The notes under the pieces: model-generated
What the model was told of the DNA's origin: nothing
The model's database searches: none
The model's input: the letters and a program-made list of their open reading frames with translations, nothing else
NCBI GenBank assembly: GCA_945622055.1
Contig: CALZBV010000037.1
Coordinates: 1-14,898, forward strand
Direction: 5' to 3'
DNA from: an uncultured Clostridia bacterium
Lineage (GTDB): Bacteria; Bacillota; Clostridia; Lachnospirales; Lachnospiraceae
DNA: 14,898 nucleotides
Program-made: the position numbers and the translations under genes
In this document: positions 12,888-14,898 of the stretch, piece by piece
How the letters are laid out: every line of letters begins with the position of its first letter
How positions within the stretch are numbered: position 1 is the first letter of the stretch

Positions 12888-14898
12888 ATGGGGAAAGATT
12901 TATTTATTGCGGAAAAGCCGAGTGTGGCAAGAGAATTTGCCAAGGTTTTGCCGTACCATTTTTCAAATAAGGATGGCTATATGGAGGCAGCGGAGGCGGT
13001 TGTAACCTGGTGTGTCGGACATCTGGTTACGATGAGCTATCCGGAGGCCTATGATCCGGCGCTTAAGCGCTGGAGCTATGATACAATTCCGTTTTTGCCG
13101 CAGGAATTTCGTTATGAGGTAATTCCGGATGTGAAGAAGCAGTTTGAAACGGTAAAGTATCTGTTAAACCGTGAGGATGTTACGTGTATCTATGTCTGCA
13201 CCGACTCCGGGCGGGAAGGAGAATATATTTACCGGCTCGTCGATCAGATGGCGGAGGTTCCTGCCGGAAAAGAAAGAAGAAGAGTATGGATTGACTCCCA
13301 GACGGAGGATGAGATAAAGAGGGGAATACGCGAAGCAAAGCCTCTTTCTGCCTATGACGCACTTGGGGAGGCTGCTTACCTGAGGGCAAAGGAAGATTAC
13401 CTGATGGGAATTAATTTTTCACGGGCATTGTCACTCCGTTACGGAAACACTGTGAAGGATTTTCTGCACCTTAATAAAAATCAGGCAATATCCGTCGGAC
13501 GGGTGATGACCTGTGTTCTTGGAATGGTGGTGCGGCGGGAACGTGAAATCCGTAGTTTTGTAAAGACGCCGTTTTATCGCGTGCTGTCGAAGCTTTCCGT
13601 CGGAGCGAATTCCTTTGAAGCAGAGTTTCGTGCAGTGAAGGGATCAAAATACGAGAATTCCCCAAAGCTGTATAAAGAAAACGGATTTAGCAACAAAGAG
13701 GATGCCATGCTTTTGATTACCGAACTGAATCGTCCGGTAGAAGAAGGCAAAGCCCCTGTGTTTGAGGAGCTTGCGGAAAAGGATAAGCTGCTCACGGCGA
13801 TGCGCGCGGTAGAAGGACTTTACGGTACGGTAGAAAGCCTCGAAAAAAAACAGGAAAAGAAAAATGCACCGCTGCTATATAATCTTGCGGAGCTTCAGAA
13901 TGAATGCTCCAGACTGTTTAAAATCAGCCCGGATGAAACGTTACGGATTGTTCAGGAGTTATACGAGAAAAAACTGGTTTCTTATCCGAGAACGGATGCA
14001 CGTGTACTGTCTACGGCTGTTGCAAAGGAAATCGATAAAAATATCCGCGGCCTTTCTGCGTATACACCGGCAGCGGGCTTTGTGGCACATATTCTGGAGA
14101 ACGGAAGCTATAAGGGGCTTGAGAAAACAAGGTATGTAAACGACAAACAGATTACCGACCACTATGCCATTATCCCGACAGGACAGGGAATCAATGCACT
14201 TTCCTCGGTTTCGATGACGGCAAAGCGTGTCTATGCGACTATAGTAAAACGATTTTTGGCAATCTTTTACCCACCGGCAGTTTACAGTAAGGTTTCACTG
14301 ACAGTAAGGATACATGAGGAGCTGTTCTTTGCATCCTTTAAGGTACTTGCGGATGAGGGGTATCTTGTGCTTTATCATAAACCAAAGACGGATAATACAA
14401 AGGATACCGGAGAAAGGGAAAATGAAAAAGAGGCTGAGGATGGCGAAGAGGTCTGTGGTGCTGAAATGCTGGAAGCGCTGAAAACGGTGAAAAAGGGGAG
14501 TACCCTTTTGGTATCCATGTTTTTTATCCGGGAAGGAGAAACTGCAGCTCCGAAACGTTATAATTCGGGTTCCTTAATTCTTGCGATGGAAAATGCAGGA
14601 CAGCTGATTGAGGATGAAGAGCTCCGCGCACAGATAAAGGGAAGCGGAATCGGTACGAGTGCAACCCGTGCGGAAATTCTCAGTAAGCTGGTCAAAATCA
14701 ATTACCTGTCGCTGAATCAGAAAACACAGATTATTACGCCCACCCTTCAGGGAGAGATTATTTATGAGGTAGTAGATGCCTCGATTAAGCAGCTGTTAAG
14801 TGCGGAGCTTACGGCAAGCTGGGAAAAGGGACTGACGCTCGTTGCAGAGGGAACGATTGGCGGAAAAGAATATATGGATAAGCTGGAAGGGTTTGTCG
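12888..14898 (+). CDS. topB: DNA topoisomerase III (type IA), 3' end outside window
   Basis: This enzyme passes single DNA strands through a transient 5'-phosphotyrosine break and resolves replication and recombination intermediates. The ATG at 12888 has AGGAG five bases upstream (12878-12882), and 670 codons are visible with no stop, so only the C-terminal tail is missing. Seen in order: Toprim start FIAEKPSVA with catalytic-site Glu9, the Toprim acidic motif TDSGREGE (105-112), ISVGRVMTCVLGMVV, the active-site YPRTDAR with Tyr366 as the probable nucleophile, DHYAIIPT, and GIGTSATRAEI (588-598; serine stands where proline is usual). The acidic motif has the D-x-G-R-E-G-E form that I recall for Firmicute TopB, so it is not a defect. 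An acidic low-complexity insert sits at about 499-525. The 18-base gap after the sulfotransferase-like gene suggests co-transcription. Identification is strong. Confidence 0.93.
   Translation, partial: MGKDLFIAEKPSVAREFAKVLPYHFSNKDGYMEAAEAVVTWCVGHLVTMSYPEAYDPALKRWSYDTIPFLPQEFRYEVIPDVKKQFETVKYLLNREDVTCIYVCTDSGREGEYIYRLVDQMAEVPAGKERRRVWIDSQTEDEIKRGIREAKPLSAYDALGEAAYLRAKEDYLMGINFSRALSLRYGNTVKDFLHLNKNQAISVGRVMTCVLGMVVRREREIRSFVKTPFYRVLSKLSVGANSFEAEFRAVKGSKYENSPKLYKENGFSNKEDAMLLITELNRPVEEGKAPVFEELAEKDKLLTAMRAVEGLYGTVESLEKKQEKKNAPLLYNLAELQNECSRLFKISPDETLRIVQELYEKKLVSYPRTDARVLSTAVAKEIDKNIRGLSAYTPAAGFVAHILENGSYKGLEKTRYVNDKQITDHYAIIPTGQGINALSSVSMTAKRVYATIVKRFLAIFYPPAVYSKVSLTVRIHEELFFASFKVLADEGYLVLYHKPKTDNTKDTGERENEKEAEDGEEVCGAEMLEALKTVKKGSTLLVSMFFIREGETAAPKRYNSGSLILAMENAGQLIEDEELRAQIKGSGIGTSATRAEILSKLVKINYLSLNQKTQIITPTLQGEIIYEVVDASIKQLLSAELTASWEKGLTLVAEGTIGGKEYMDKLEGFV

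Noticed and set aside
13200..13225. Apparent loss of the second Toprim aspartate in topB (TDSGREGE)
   Set aside because: Firmicute TopB proteins, as I recall, commonly carry D-A/S-G-R-E-G-E here, so it is a family variant and not a defect.

Overview
The window looks like chromosomal DNA of an anaerobic low-to-mid GC Firmicute, most likely a Clostridia member of the Lachnospiraceae type. This is an inference from gene content (single-ORF LarC, a gliding-type ABC cassette with a DUF4340 partner, a small DUF6106-like membrane protein) and from Gram-positive style signals: strong AGGAGG-type ribosome binding sites, TTG and GTG starts, TTGACA/TATAAT-like promoters and U-tailed hairpin terminators. 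All ten genes lie on the + strand. No rRNA, tRNA, CRISPR array, insertion sequence or phage gene was seen.

Layout. (1) 1-1238: the 3' part of groEL, with its terminator. (2) 1254-1791: a small two-helix membrane protein of unknown function, followed by a terminator; its start codon sits immediately behind the groEL terminator. (3) 1818-3436: guaB (IMP dehydrogenase) as a single transcription unit with a clear promoter and terminator. (4) 3454-6355: larE-larB-larC, the complete biosynthetic set for the nickel-pincer nucleotide (NPN) cofactor, with its own promoter. No larA or other user of the cofactor is present in the window. LarC is one uninterrupted ORF and carries a long histidine-rich insert built partly on a 12-bp tandem repeat. 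(5) 6356-11039: a promoter, a roughly 160-nt leader and a four-gene operon. It encodes an ABC ATPase (GldA-like), an ABC-2 permease (GldF-like), a large membrane-anchored extracytoplasmic GldG-like protein and a membrane-anchored DUF4340 protein, and ends at a terminator. (6) 11056-14898: a probable promoter, a membrane-anchored aryl-sulfate-sulfotransferase-like protein that appears to lack the catalytic histidines, then topB (type IA topoisomerase III), which runs off the right edge with 670 codons visible.

How the genes work together. LarB carboxylates nicotinic acid adenine dinucleotide and hydrolyses its phosphoanhydride bond, LarE adds the two sulfurs, and LarC inserts nickel; the product must serve an enzyme encoded elsewhere. 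The ABC cassette is a membrane complex (cytosolic ATPase, permease, two extracytoplasmic partners) with no known substrate in Gram-positive bacteria. groEL, guaB and topB are housekeeping genes. The features most worth following up are the sulfotransferase-like protein without catalytic histidines, the Gld-like/DUF4340 cassette with its structured leader, and the histidine-repeat LarC in a lar operon that has no racemase.
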